A DNA stretch of 64,000 nucleotides, taken from Enterocloster bolteae. GTDB taxonomy: Bacteria > Bacillota > Clostridia > Lachnospirales > Lachnospiraceae. Positions 9,013 to 17,206 of this stretch are shown here, in pieces (within the stretch, counting starts at the first letter, position 1; each line of letters begins with the position of its first letter). The translations under genes were made by a program, and so were the position numbers. Below the pieces are notes generated by a model. The model saw only the letters and a program-made list of their open reading frames with translations. It did no database searches and had not been told where the DNA came from. The stretch spans positions 4,030,001 to 4,094,000 of the forward strand of contig NZ_CP022464.2 of assembly GCF_002234575.2 (NCBI RefSeq). The letters run 5' to 3'.

Positions 9013-9993
9013 ATGGATACACTAAGCCTGTATTACTTCTCGGAGCTTGCCAAGGATCTGCACATCACCCGCACTGCCAACCGTTTATTTATATCCCAGC
9101 AGACACTGAGCAACCATATCATGAGACTGGAGGAATATTACGGGGTAAAGCTGCTGAACCGTAAGCCCTCCCTCTCCCTTACATATGCCGGAGAGTATGT
9201 ACTGTCATTTGCAGAGACCATGAACCGTGAAAACGCAAACCTTATGGATATTCTGGCAGATATACAGAAGCAGAAACGGGGCCTTATCCTGTTCGGCGCC
9301 AGCACCCTGCGCATGAGCGCCAGCCTGCCTGATATCCTGCCTGAGTTCTCATCCCGGTATCCCAATGTGGAAATCCGTATCACCGACATGAACTCCAAGC
9401 GGCTGGAACAGTTGATTCTGAGCGGAGACCTGGACCTGGCCATCGTCATATCCGGGGGCGAACATCCCAGTATAGAGGAAAAACCCCTGATGTCCGACCA
9501 GATTTACCTTTGTGCTGCCGATACACTGCTTCGGAAATATTATGGCGACGGGACAGAGGATTTAAAACGAAAGGCCCGAAACATGGCGGATGTAAAAGAT
9601 TTCTCCAGGCTGCCTTTTTGTATTCTCAATAACCGCATGGGTCAGAATATCCAGAAATGCTTTGACGAGGCCGGATTTGTCCCCAACATTTACACCACCA
9701 GCGCCTATGTGCAGATCAGCACATCCATCGGCCTAAAAGGCCTTGCCGCATGCTTCGCCACCCGCAACAGCATATTGAACCAGAAGGGTGAAATCTCTGA
9801 GGATATCAATGTATTTCCGCTGTACTGCAAGGGAGAGCCCCTCCTTCAGCAGATATCCGTGATTCATCACAAGGACCGCTATCTCTCCACCTATACGCAG
9901 TATTTTCAGGAACTGATACTAAAATATTTCCATGAGGTTGAGCAGATTCCGATTGAGGAACTGGTAAACTCGTCCTCTATTTCACTGCAGTAA
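9013..9993 (+). CDS. LysR-family transcriptional regulator
   Basis: 326 residues. Residues 1-60 form the winged helix-turn-helix (YFSELAKDLHITRTANRLF, then SQQTLSNHI), followed by the periplasmic-binding-like effector domain (PNVEIRITDMNSKRLEQ and GDLDLAIVISG). The ATG at 9013 has GTGGAGG 7 bases upstream; a GTG at 8998 is inside that site. Divergent from the aldolase-led operon, which is the probable target. The effector is likely an acid substrate of that pathway. Confidence 0.9.
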   Translation: MDTLSLYYFSELAKDLHITRTANRLFISQQTLSNHIMRLEEYYGVKLLNRKPSLSLTYAGEYVLSFAETMNRENANLMDILADIQKQKRGLILFGASTLRMSASLPDILPEFSSRYPNVEIRITDMNSKRLEQLILSGDLDLAIVISGGEHPSIEEKPLMSDQIYLCAADTLLRKYYGDGTEDLKRKARNMADVKDFSRLPFCILNNRMGQNIQKCFDEAGFVPNIYTTSAYVQISTSIGLKGLAACFATRNSILNQKGEISEDINVFPLYCKGEPLLQQISVIHHKDRYLSTYTQYFQELILKYFHEVEQIPIEELVNSSSISLQ

Positions 9994-10041
9994 AAACACC
10001 AGGCGTTTCCCTGCTCAGTTTGAACCGGGAAATGCCTGGCG
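9992..10041 (-). terminator. Terminator of the M15 peptidase gene
   Basis: Arms 9997-10011 and 10027-10041 pair over 15 bases with two G-U pairs. On the minus strand the stem is followed by TTTTT (9992-9996). The hairpin also lies right after the LysR stop codon. Confidence 0.8.
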
Positions 10042-10055
10042 CTTACTAGTCTAAT

Positions 10056-10796
10056 TTAAATAGTATCCGTCGTATCTACAAACCAAATCCCCTGCGCCCC
10101 GTTATTCCGGCTGTGCCAGCAGGCACCTTCCAATGGTCCGCCTGCGGTGGAGTCGAAGTAATACCAATCGCCGGAACCGTCTTCCGGGTCGCACACGCTA
10201 CCATTCCAGCGATGCCAGCTGGTACAGGCATATCCGTCTTTATTAAAAAGGTACCAATGATGGTTAATGGTATGCCATGCGTTGGCTGGATAACTGCCGT
10301 CCGGCCGACGGTACCACCAGCCGTTATTGTCCTTTATCCAGCCAGTACGTTCTTCCGGGATCCAGGTCTTCATGAACGCCTCCGGAGTGGCGTATACCTT
10401 TTTGATTCCACTGGTGGAACTTCCCCAGTCCGGCAGCTGGAAATGGGGATTATCCATAATGGATTTCCAGTTCCCGCCCCATTCCAGGCCCAGGGACATG
10501 CCGATGGCGCCAACCCGCTGGAAGAATAGAGCAGAATCATTATAAGCTCCAGCCCCATCATTTCTGTAAATATCAAATGCTGTCCCCCACTGATGATAGG
10601 AGCTGTAGTTGCTGCCTGGGGCGTTGGTTACTATATTCCCCGGTTTCGTCCTGCCTTGGGCAAACAGGGCGTCCTGCTCCGCCACAGTACGAAATGTCTC
10701 GCCTATTTTAATACTCAACCCCTGTCTGCCGCACTCCTCTATTAACTGACCGGCCAGATGCTGCAGGCGGGGATGGCAAAATGTAATGTCTCTCAT
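10056..10796 (-). CDS. M15-family D,D-/L,D-peptidase with cell-wall-binding repeats
   Basis: 246 residues. The N-terminal half is a VanY/endolysin-like M15 peptidase: GETFRTVAEQDALFAQGR, SYHQWGTAFDI (His and Asp zinc ligands) and DNPHFQLP (third zinc ligand His). From about residue 155 there are Trp/Gly-rich choline-binding-type repeats (GWIKDNNGWWYRRPDGSYPA and WYLFNKDGYACTSWH). AGGAGG lies 6 bases before the ATG at 10796. There is no signal peptide, which fits a lysis-type or autolytic enzyme released by another route. It stands alone with its own terminator; no other phage genes are near. Confidence 0.85.
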   Translation of the reverse strand: MRDITFCHPRLQHLAGQLIEECGRQGLSIKIGETFRTVAEQDALFAQGRTKPGNIVTNAPGSNYSSYHQWGTAFDIYRNDGAGAYNDSALFFQRVGAIGMSLGLEWGGNWKSIMDNPHFQLPDWGSSTSGIKKVYATPEAFMKTWIPEERTGWIKDNNGWWYRRPDGSYPANAWHTINHHWYLFNKDGYACTSWHRWNGSVCDPEDGSGDWYYFDSTAGGPLEGACWHSRNNGAQGIWFVDTTDTI

Positions 10797-11072
10797 AGCA
10801 GACCTCCTAATCATATATATTATGAACTATGGCCCAGGGATGGCCCTGAGCCATGAAAAGTTATGACGTCTAGTCCAAATATGACCGGGCTCGTCATAGA
10901 TTACTACTGCTTTCGCCTCAAGGAAATTGAACCGGACCAGCGTATGTAAACTGTCCGTCCTTCTACGATAAGATATTTAGTTCCCTCCGCATATAAAACC
11001 TGCATGATAACAAAACAAATAAAACTGCATGCGGCTTGGCATTAAAGTATCGTTAATATTCCTCCCATCCCG
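10797..11072. other. Intergenic region without a gene
   Basis: Between the M15 peptidase and the Na/Pi cotransporter promoter I see no supportable gene. The one notable element is an imperfect 26-base dyad at 10829-10854 (arms ATGGC/GCCAT and CAGGG/CCCTG), which would lie in the 5' leader or operator region of the peptidase gene. The rest is unremarkable. Confidence 0.5.
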
Positions 11073-11101
11073 TTGACATTGTCCCTTTATCCTCATATAA
11101 T
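11073..11101 (+). promoter_or_regulatory. Perfect consensus sigma-A promoter for the Na/Pi gene
   Basis: TTGACA (11073-11078), 17-base spacer, TATAAT (11096-11101). Transcription would begin near 11108, giving an untranslated leader of about 210 bases before the GTG at 11319. The leader contains a short reading frame and a large hairpin. Confidence 0.85.
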
Positions 11102-11146
11102 TCCAGCAGGACAGGATATTTCCATATACAAAACATCAGAAGGGAA

Positions 11147-11221
11147 ATGACATACATATGGACGCCACCGTCAACGACGATGACCAAATTTTCACCCAAA
11201 AACCACGCTTCATATGTTTAA
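11147..11221 (+). CDS. Possible 24-residue leader peptide
   Basis: An ATG at 11147 preceded by AGAAGGG opens a 24-codon frame (starts MTYIWTPPST, ends HASYV) whose TAA (11219-11221) touches the first base of the hairpin at 11221. The arrangement of a ribosome site, a short frame with a Pro-Pro pair, then a terminator-like stem resembles translational control of attenuation. A frame this short can occur by chance, and the ribosome site to ATG spacing is tight. Confidence 0.3.
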   Translation: MTYIWTPPSTTMTKFSPKNHASYV

Positions 11222-11277
11222 AAGAAAAGGCATGACCCGCATTCATACACATGGATGCGGGCAATGCCTTTTTCTTT
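11221..11277 (+). terminator. Attenuator-like terminator in the Na/Pi leader
   Basis: Left arm 11221-11246, loop ACAC, right arm 11251-11277. The stem includes CCCGCATTCAT/ATGGATGCGGG and AAAAGGCAT/ATGCCTTTTT and ends in CTTTTTCTTTT. It sits between a perfect promoter and the gene it drives, so it probably stops part of the transcription before the gene. Confidence 0.7.
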
Positions 11278-11318
11278 TGAAATAATACTGCCAAACAGAT
11301 AAAAGAGGAGGAATCATT

Positions 11319-13040
11319 GTGAGTATTCATTCGTTTTTCAGTCTATTAGGAGGACTGGCATTATTTTTGTACGGCATGCAGATGATGAGCACCAATCTGG
11401 AAGCCGCAGCCGGAAGCCGCATGAAGCAGATTCTGGAGCGGCTGACTGCCAACCGGTTTTTAGGCGTGTTCGTGGGAGCCGGAATCACTGCTATCATCCA
11501 GTCCTCATCCGCCACAACCGTCATGGTGGTAGGCTTCGTCAACTCCCAGCTCATGACGCTCAAACAGGCTGTCTGGATCATCATGGGCGCCAATATCGGG
11601 ACCACCGTGACCGGCCAGCTCATAGCCCTGGACATCGGGGCCATCGCGCCGTTGATTGCATTTGCAGGTGTTGCCCTGATTCTTTTTGTCAAACAGAAAA
11701 AGGTCCAGTTTGCCGGTGGTATTATTGCAGGTCTGGGTATCCTCTTTCTCGGCATGGGAATGATGAGCGCGGCAATGATACCGCTGCGCGATTCCCAGCA
11801 TTTTGTCAATTTGATGACAAAGTTTTCCAATCCCTTTCTGGGTATTCTGGCCGGAGCAGCTTTTACTGCTATCATACAGTCCTCTTCTGCATCTGTTGGT
11901 ATCCTTCAGGCTTTGGCTGTAAGCGGATTAATCGGACTGGACAGCGCGGTCTTTGTCCTGTTCGGCCAGAATATCGGCACCTGCATCACGGCAGTCCTGG
12001 CCTCTATCGGGGCAAACCGCGACGCGAAACGGACCACCCTGATTCACCTGATATTCAATGTCATTGGCACAACTGTGTTTACCCTGATCTGCCTGGTGTC
12101 CCCCTTTACACAGTGGATGGCCTCGTTCACACCGGACAATCCCGCGGCGCAGATTGCCAATGTACATACACTGTTTAACATTGTCACAACCCTGCTTCTG
12201 TTGCCTTTCGGCACACAGCTTGCGCGGATATCCGAAAAGCTTCTGCCTGATAAGCCGCAGAAAACAACGGATGAGGAGCGCTGGTTTGAGGATTTGCTGG
12301 CCTCCGAACATGTACTTGGCGTATCAGTCATAGCAAGGAAGCAGCTGAATGAGGACATCAGCCGGATGCTTGCTCTGGCGGCCTCCAATGTTGAAACCAG
12401 TTTTCTGGCTTTTGAGCACAGGGATGAATACGAATTGGAGCAGATTCAAAAACGTGAGGAAGAGATTGATCTTTACAATGCCCAGTTATCCAGAAGGATT
12501 TCCAGGGTCCTTGCAGTGGAAAATTCCCCGTCTGAAGTAAATGCGCTTAACCGCATGTTCTCCATCATCGGAAATGTGGAGCGCATCGGCGACCATGCAA
12601 CAAATATTGCCGGCTATGCCCGGACCATGATGGAGCGCAGGCTGGAGCTTTCTTCCCAGGCATCGGTTGAACTGGCCGATATGAGGACCTCCTGCATGCG
12701 CGCCGTAAACCTGATTTGCAGCGCCTGCTGCGTTGATTTCACTTTTGCTCCAGAGCAGGAATCTCCAGATAAACGCGGCTCTCTGACGGAACATGACGCT
12801 CCGGCAGAACATATATCCTTACCGCAGCACGCCTCCCTTCTGGAACAGGCCCTGCTGCTGGAACAAGACATTGACAGCCGGACCGCCCGGTACCGCTCCA
12901 ACCAGATTGAACGCATGCGAAAGGGGAAATGCCATGTGGAGACTTCCATCCTGTATTCGGAAATCCTGACCGATTATGAGCGCATTGGCGACCATGCGTT
13001 CAACATTGCCCAGGCACTTGACAAGCTGGATGAAAATTAA
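11319..13040 (+). CDS. Na/Pi cotransporter family protein with PhoU-like C-terminal domain
   Basis: 573 residues, GTG start with GAGGAGG 7 bases upstream. Residues 1-310 contain two Na/Pi repeats with the duplicated QSSSA motif (AIIQSSSATTVM near residue 62 and AIIQSSSASVGI near residue 185), the substrate region of the PF02690 family. Residues 340-573 are helical and PhoU-like (RIGDHATNIAG and RIGDHAFNIAQ). A low-complexity insert (EHDAPAEHISLPQHASLLEQ) splits the PhoU-like part. It moves phosphate or another anion with Na+. Its leader suggests control by transcription attenuation. Confidence 0.88.
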   Translation: MSIHSFFSLLGGLALFLYGMQMMSTNLEAAAGSRMKQILERLTANRFLGVFVGAGITAIIQSSSATTVMVVGFVNSQLMTLKQAVWIIMGANIGTTVTGQLIALDIGAIAPLIAFAGVALILFVKQKKVQFAGGIIAGLGILFLGMGMMSAAMIPLRDSQHFVNLMTKFSNPFLGILAGAAFTAIIQSSSASVGILQALAVSGLIGLDSAVFVLFGQNIGTCITAVLASIGANRDAKRTTLIHLIFNVIGTTVFTLICLVSPFTQWMASFTPDNPAAQIANVHTLFNIVTTLLLLPFGTQLARISEKLLPDKPQKTTDEERWFEDLLASEHVLGVSVIARKQLNEDISRMLALAASNVETSFLAFEHRDEYELEQIQKREEEIDLYNAQLSRRISRVLAVENSPSEVNALNRMFSIIGNVERIGDHATNIAGYARTMMERRLELSSQASVELADMRTSCMRAVNLICSACCVDFTFAPEQESPDKRGSLTEHDAPAEHISLPQHASLLEQALLLEQDIDSRTARYRSNQIERMRKGKCHVETSILYSEILTDYERIGDHAFNIAQALDKLDEN

Positions 13041-13158
13041 CATGCAGATTCGTTTCCCGCAGCAGTCACTAAGCTTCCGGCGGCAATGCCTGCTTCTTCC
13101 GGCGTTTTTTATGTTCCTGAAGATAAAATGATTGTACGCAGGTCAACGAACAAAGTCA

Positions 13159-13188
13159 TTGAAAGAAAACGTATTGCTATGCTATAAT
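13159..13188 (+). promoter_or_regulatory. Promoter of cadD
   Basis: TTGAAA (13159-13164), 18-base spacer, TATAAT (13183-13188). It predicts a 140-base leader before the cadD ATG. The leader holds a small dyad (ATACC/GGTAT near 13220-13234) and a terminator-like hairpin. Confidence 0.7.
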
Positions 13189-13272
13189 CAATGTATCCGT
13201 ATAGGGCGGGGGCAGTTCATACCATCAGGTATAAAAGTCAATCAGAATATAACTGGTTAGAACTGGAATAGT

Positions 13273-13316
13273 AAGCCTATACACACTTAAAATGTGTGCA
13301 TGGGCTTTTATATTTT
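13273..13316 (+). terminator. Attenuator-like hairpin in the cadD leader
   Basis: Arms 13273-13286 and 13294-13307 pair over 14 bases with one G-U pair and one mismatch, loop TTAAAAT, followed by TTTATATTTT. The hairpin lies between the cadD promoter and the cadD start, with the ribosome site just beyond. This suggests metal- or stress-dependent readthrough; no known riboswitch class was recognised. Confidence 0.6.
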
Positions 13317-13336
13317 GCAGAAAGGCGTTCCAAACA

Positions 13337-14005
13337 ATGAGCAGCATAGTAACTACATCTATTGTTTCATTTATCAGTACCAACATAGATAATATTTTTG
13401 TCATGATGGTGCTCTATGCCAAGGTTGACGAAACTTTTAAAAAGAAATATGTTGTCATTGGGCAATATCTTGCTATTGGCATACTGACAGCAATAAGCCT
13501 GTCAGCCGCTTTCGGCCTCAACTTTGTTCCGCAAAAATACGTCGGTCTGCTCGGTTTTATACCGATTGCTTTAGGCGTCAAAGAATGGATATCATACAAA
13601 AGACCTGCCCAAAACAAATCCAATCGTAAAGAATTTCCGTTGGAAACAGAAAAAACCGAAGCTGCCCACCCCAACAAGCTGCAGAATATATTGCGGAATG
13701 TAACATCTATGGCCAGTAAAATCGTAAAGCCTGAAATTTTAAGCGTTGCTCTCGTAGGCGTGGCAAATGGAGCTGATAATATTGGCGTTTATATTCCATT
13801 GTTTACTGGCTATTCATCAATACAGGTCATTATAACTATCATTGTGTTTGTTTTAATGATGGCGGTTTGGTGCTTCCTGGGAGAAAAGATAACCGATTTC
13901 CCCAAGATAAAAGCAATCATTCAAACGTATAAGTATTTTGCCGTACCGGCTGTCTTTGTTGGACTTGGTATATACATCATTATCAAAAGCGGGTTAATAA
14001 CGTGA
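13337..14005 (+). CDS. cadD: CadD-family cadmium resistance transporter
   Basis: 222 residues. Six-helix LysE-superfamily carrier of the CadD type: SIVSFISTNIDNIFVMMVL at the N-terminus (the TNIDN motif), GLLGFIPIALGVKEWI, then VANGADNIGVYIPLF. The loop after residue 90 is Lys/Glu-rich and probably cytosolic. The start at 13337 is preferred because AGAAAGGCG precedes it; the ATG at 13292 lies inside the attenuator stem. The gene is clearly more AT-rich than its neighbours, which suggests transfer. Likely exports Cd2+ or a related divalent cation. Confidence 0.85.
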   Translation: MSSIVTTSIVSFISTNIDNIFVMMVLYAKVDETFKKKYVVIGQYLAIGILTAISLSAAFGLNFVPQKYVGLLGFIPIALGVKEWISYKRPAQNKSNRKEFPLETEKTEAAHPNKLQNILRNVTSMASKIVKPEILSVALVGVANGADNIGVYIPLFTGYSSIQVIITIIVFVLMMAVWCFLGEKITDFPKIKAIIQTYKYFAVPAVFVGLGIYIIIKSGLIT

Positions 14006-14191
14006 TATAAACAGCTTTATACCTGATTGTAAAATAACGGCCGGCAATATACATGACAGTGTTGTTTTTGATACTATATATGCCTAAAAGTATGCCGATT
14101 ATGCCACCTATTGTAAAAGTCATGTCATTTATAATATCCTGGACTCAGCAGATCTGCAGATATAAAATTAAAATTACCAGGAGGAAGCATT

Positions 14192-15175
14192 ATGTTATAT
14201 CATAAAGATGTAGACGGCGACCGCGAATATGTCCATATTTTCGATGAGGATAAATTGAAAATATGTTTTGAAGCACTCGCCGATACGACGAACGAGATAC
14301 ACGATTTACCTGCCCAAGACGGCATTAAGCAAAAAATTCTGGGATGTGTAAATCCCGCTCAGGAAAACAGGCTTACCATTCCGGGGATACCCCCGGTGGT
14401 TGTGCTCAGAAAAGCACTGGATTTGCAGCTTTCCAAGCATGAGCATGACGTGAATGTTCTGAACACATATGTGAGCATATACGGCAGCAGATTCCAACGT
14501 ATTTTACTGCCTGCGCCTGATGTTCTGTTTTCCAGCAAAATGGGACAGTCTCAAAGTTCATTCAAAGCTCAGGATACCGCATCATTTCTTACATCGAATC
14601 TATTATATCGAAAGATGACGTTTGCAGAATACACGTATCTCTGTAACAGAAAGGAACTGCCTTGTAACGGCAACTATTTTTCTCCGGATGGCTTGTGGCA
14701 ATATTCCCCGGATGACCCCACAGGGCTGAGCCAGAATCATGAAGTATTAGTAAAATTCACATTAGCGCACAGCCTTGGCTCTATTTTAGATAACGTACTA
14801 TCTAGCAACATACCGGTATATAGGGAAGGGGGAAATCTGTCAAAAGCAGCCTCTGAAAATATTGATATGTTTGCCAGGCATTTATGCGCCTTTCCGAAAA
14901 AAGGAAAAACGGAGTTTAAGGCCGGAATAAAAATAGAAAGCGATTGTATATCGTTCCGTATGGGCAATGGACTGAAAACAGGTGTATGCTACATTCCACT
15001 CATTCAAGGTGAACTTGAAAATATTGAGGTGGAAGCGTATAATATAGTAATCAGCGATGAGAAATACGACGCTCTGCAGAAGGGTGATCAGGAGCCCATG
15101 GGGATAAAATTTCATGAAATCGCAGACTACTATCTGCCTTTGCTTAAAAGTAATTTCACATTCAATTCCAGGTAA
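14192..15175 (+). CDS. Hypothetical protein of unknown family
   Basis: 327 residues, AGGAGG 8 bases before the ATG, so translation is well supported. I do not recognise the family. No signal peptide and no membrane segment are visible; the protein is mixed alpha/beta with charged N-terminus (DGDREYVHIFDEDK). A region around residues 125-175 has Tyr/Asn/Cys-rich patches (NLLYRKMTFAEYTYLCNRKE). Codon use is AT-rich like the preceding cadD gene and unlike the rest of the window. A terminator follows. No functional claim is made. Confidence 0.8.
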   Translation: MLYHKDVDGDREYVHIFDEDKLKICFEALADTTNEIHDLPAQDGIKQKILGCVNPAQENRLTIPGIPPVVVLRKALDLQLSKHEHDVNVLNTYVSIYGSRFQRILLPAPDVLFSSKMGQSQSSFKAQDTASFLTSNLLYRKMTFAEYTYLCNRKELPCNGNYFSPDGLWQYSPDDPTGLSQNHEVLVKFTLAHSLGSILDNVLSSNIPVYREGGNLSKAASENIDMFARHLCAFPKKGKTEFKAGIKIESDCISFRMGNGLKTGVCYIPLIQGELENIEVEAYNIVISDEKYDALQKGDQEPMGIKFHEIADYYLPLLKSNFTFNSR

Positions 15176-15218
15176 GCCAATCATCCCGTGTAACTAACAA
15201 AGGCCTTCGGGACATACC

Positions 15219-15254
15219 AAAAGGAGCCGTCAGACCAGGACAGCTCCTTTTGCA
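15219..15254 (+). terminator. Terminator after the hypothetical gene
   Basis: AAAAGGAGC (15219-15227) and GCTCCTTTT (15243-15251) form a 9-base stem with a T tail. Convergent CoA-transferase transcription ends 75 bases away. Confidence 0.85.
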
Positions 15255-15326
15255 TCATCACCATTCATATTACCACTATATTACGACTCATGTTACCATT
15301 CACATATTCCATATATTACAAAAAAA

Positions 15327-16646
15327 CTACAGAAGGAATCCCATTGATTTAGCCTGGGCTGTCAGTTCATCCCGGAGCCTGGGATGCGCTATGCTGATTA
15401 GAAGCTTTGCGCGCTCCCTCACCGTCCTACCGCTCAGACGGACGATACCGTATTCCGTGGCAACATAATCCACATCATTTCTGGAGAGGGTCACGGCTGT
15501 ACCGGGTGCATGGGATAGGCATATCTTTGACAAAGTCCCGTTTTTTGCGGTGGATGCCAGAGCAATGATGGACTTGCCGCCCGTGGCATGGATGGCACCT
15601 GTTACCGTATCCACCTGGCCTCCGCTTCCGCTGTACTGCATGGGACCAATACTCTCGGAGGATACCTGGCCCAGCAAATCAATTCCCATGGCCGTATTGA
15701 CGGAAACCATCTTATAATTCCGGGCAATTACATGGGGATTGTTCACATAGCTGCATGGATTCATGGCAACACAGGGATTGTGGTCCATAAAATCGTAGAG
15801 CCTCTGGGATCCGCGGCTGAAGGCGCCTACGATGATGCCCCGGTTAATACTCTTTTTCCGTCCGTTTACAGCCCCGGCTTCCACCAGCTCCAGAATGCTG
15901 TTTGTAATCATCTCTGTGTGGACTCCCAGATCCTTCTTGTCCAGAAAGGCATGGGCCACTGCATCCGGGATTGCGCCGATTCCCAATTGTATGGTGGAAC
16001 CGTCTTCCACCAGCTCCGCCACATATTCTCCTATCTGTTTTTCCACCTCTCCGAAGGGAAGGGGATCCATGGTCTCCAGGGGATGGTCATATTCATAGAT
16101 TCCCTCCACCTCGCTGATGTGAATTTCGTTGTTTCCATAGATAACAGGAAGGCTGGGGACTACCTCCAGATAAATTTTCTTCGCGGCGTTGCGGAAATCT
16201 GTTTCATTTACATTGGACAGGGACGTGCGGAAATACCCTGTCCTCTCATCCATGGGGCACACTGCCGCCACGTACACGTCCAAACCTCCCCTGGCCTGAA
16301 TCATCTTGCTCCCCTGGCTGTGGTAGTGGGTTGGCACATAGTCCACATGGCCCTGCCGTATATATTCCCGCTCATCACCGGAGAGAACAAAGCCGGACAG
16401 GGTATGTATCTTCTCTTTGCATTCCACGCTGTCCAGAAATTCAAAATCCCCTTTTTTATATGTGGTTCCGTAAAAGAAGTCAAAACCTTCCCTGAGCCTG
16501 GGCGCAATCCTGTGGAGGTTCTTATAAAACAGCAGCGGCGCGTTCACACCTCCGCTGGTAGCCACAAAGTCCCCGTCCCTGATGGCAGCCAGGGCATCGT
16601 CTACCGTACACTGCTTTGCCTTATATTGTTCCAGATACCGGTTCAT
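15327..16646 (-). CDS. Acetyl-CoA hydrolase/4-hydroxybutyrate-type CoA-transferase
   Basis: 439 residues. Class I CoA-transferase: LGIGAIPDAVAHA near residue 230, the catalytic Glu in VSSESIGPMQ and the oxyanion/CoA loop YSGSGGQVDTVTGA. The ATG at 16646 overlaps the TGA of the gamma subunit gene (ATGA), with AGGTGA 6 bases upstream. As last gene of the KorDABC operon it would move CoA from the acyl-CoA product (for example succinyl-CoA) to acetate or another acid. This gives free acid plus acetyl-CoA and couples 2-oxoacid oxidation to ATP formation through acetate kinase elsewhere. Confidence 0.88.
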   Translation of the reverse strand: MNRYLEQYKAKQCTVDDALAAIRDGDFVATSGGVNAPLLFYKNLHRIAPRLREGFDFFYGTTYKKGDFEFLDSVECKEKIHTLSGFVLSGDEREYIRQGHVDYVPTHYHSQGSKMIQARGGLDVYVAAVCPMDERTGYFRTSLSNVNETDFRNAAKKIYLEVVPSLPVIYGNNEIHISEVEGIYEYDHPLETMDPLPFGEVEKQIGEYVAELVEDGSTIQLGIGAIPDAVAHAFLDKKDLGVHTEMITNSILELVEAGAVNGRKKSINRGIIVGAFSRGSQRLYDFMDHNPCVAMNPCSYVNNPHVIARNYKMVSVNTAMGIDLLGQVSSESIGPMQYSGSGGQVDTVTGAIHATGGKSIIALASTAKNGTLSKICLSHAPGTAVTLSRNDVDYVATEYGIVRLSGRTVRERAKLLISIAHPRLRDELTAQAKSMGFLL

Positions 16647-17206
16647 CGGCACTCACCTGCCTCCTTTAATTTCTCAATCACATCCATTCCAGCCCTGAAT
16701 GCCCTGCGGTTCAGTTCAATCAGCTCCGGTTTCCTGCCCAGCTTATGCATGGCAATCTCCTCTGCCTTGTCTGCGGGAATGGTGTTCGTCAGAGCCATAT
16801 ACGCTGCGAACATAATGACATTAGCCACCTTCCGGTTTCCCAGCTCGTAAGCCATATTGTCGATATCCACCTTTACTATCTGTATATCATCACGGCTCAC
16901 ACCGGATGTGTCCACAATGGAGCTGTTTACCAGCAGTGTTCCGCCCGGCCTGAGCCTGGGAAGGAAATCCACCATTGAGGGCTGGTTCAGGGCGCACAGC
17001 ACATCCAGTTTGTTGGAAGTAGGGGAACCAATCATCCTGTCAGACTGAATCACAGTACAGTTTGCGGTTCCTCCCCTTTGCTCCGCCCCATAGGATGGGA
17101 AAAAGGTAGCGTAAAGCCCCTGTTCCATGGCGCACTCACCAATCAGTTTTCCTATCATCATAACACCCTGGCCGCCAAAGCCCGCTATCATTAATCGGTT
17201 AATCAT
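16643..17206 (-). CDS. korC: 2-oxoacid:ferredoxin oxidoreductase, gamma subunit
   Basis: 187 residues. The CoA-binding gamma domain of the family: IAGFGGQGVMMIGKL at residues 8-22 and FPSYGAEQRGGTANCTV near residue 38. The start overlaps the beta stop (ATGA) and has AGGAGG upstream. With the alpha, beta and ferredoxin subunits it forms a four-subunit complex that oxidatively decarboxylates a 2-oxoacid to acyl-CoA. The short separate gamma subunit and the KorDABC gene order are typical of 2-oxoglutarate synthase-like enzymes. Confidence 0.9.
   Translation of the reverse strand: MINRLMIAGFGGQGVMMIGKLIGECAMEQGLYATFFPSYGAEQRGGTANCTVIQSDRMIGSPTSNKLDVLCALNQPSMVDFLPRLRPGGTLLVNSSIVDTSGVSRDDIQIVKVDIDNMAYELGNRKVANVIMFAAYMALTNTIPADKAEEIAMHKLGRKPELIELNRRAFRAGMDVIEKLKEAGECR

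Noticed and set aside
13041..13120. Terminator after the Na/Pi gene from two CTTCCGGCG copies
   Set aside because: The copies are direct, not inverted, so they do not form a stem; a termination site is expected here but was not resolved.
15588..16850. 420-codon plus-strand frame
   Set aside because: Fully antisense to the CoA-transferase and gamma subunit genes; His/Cys-rich composition typical of shadow frames.
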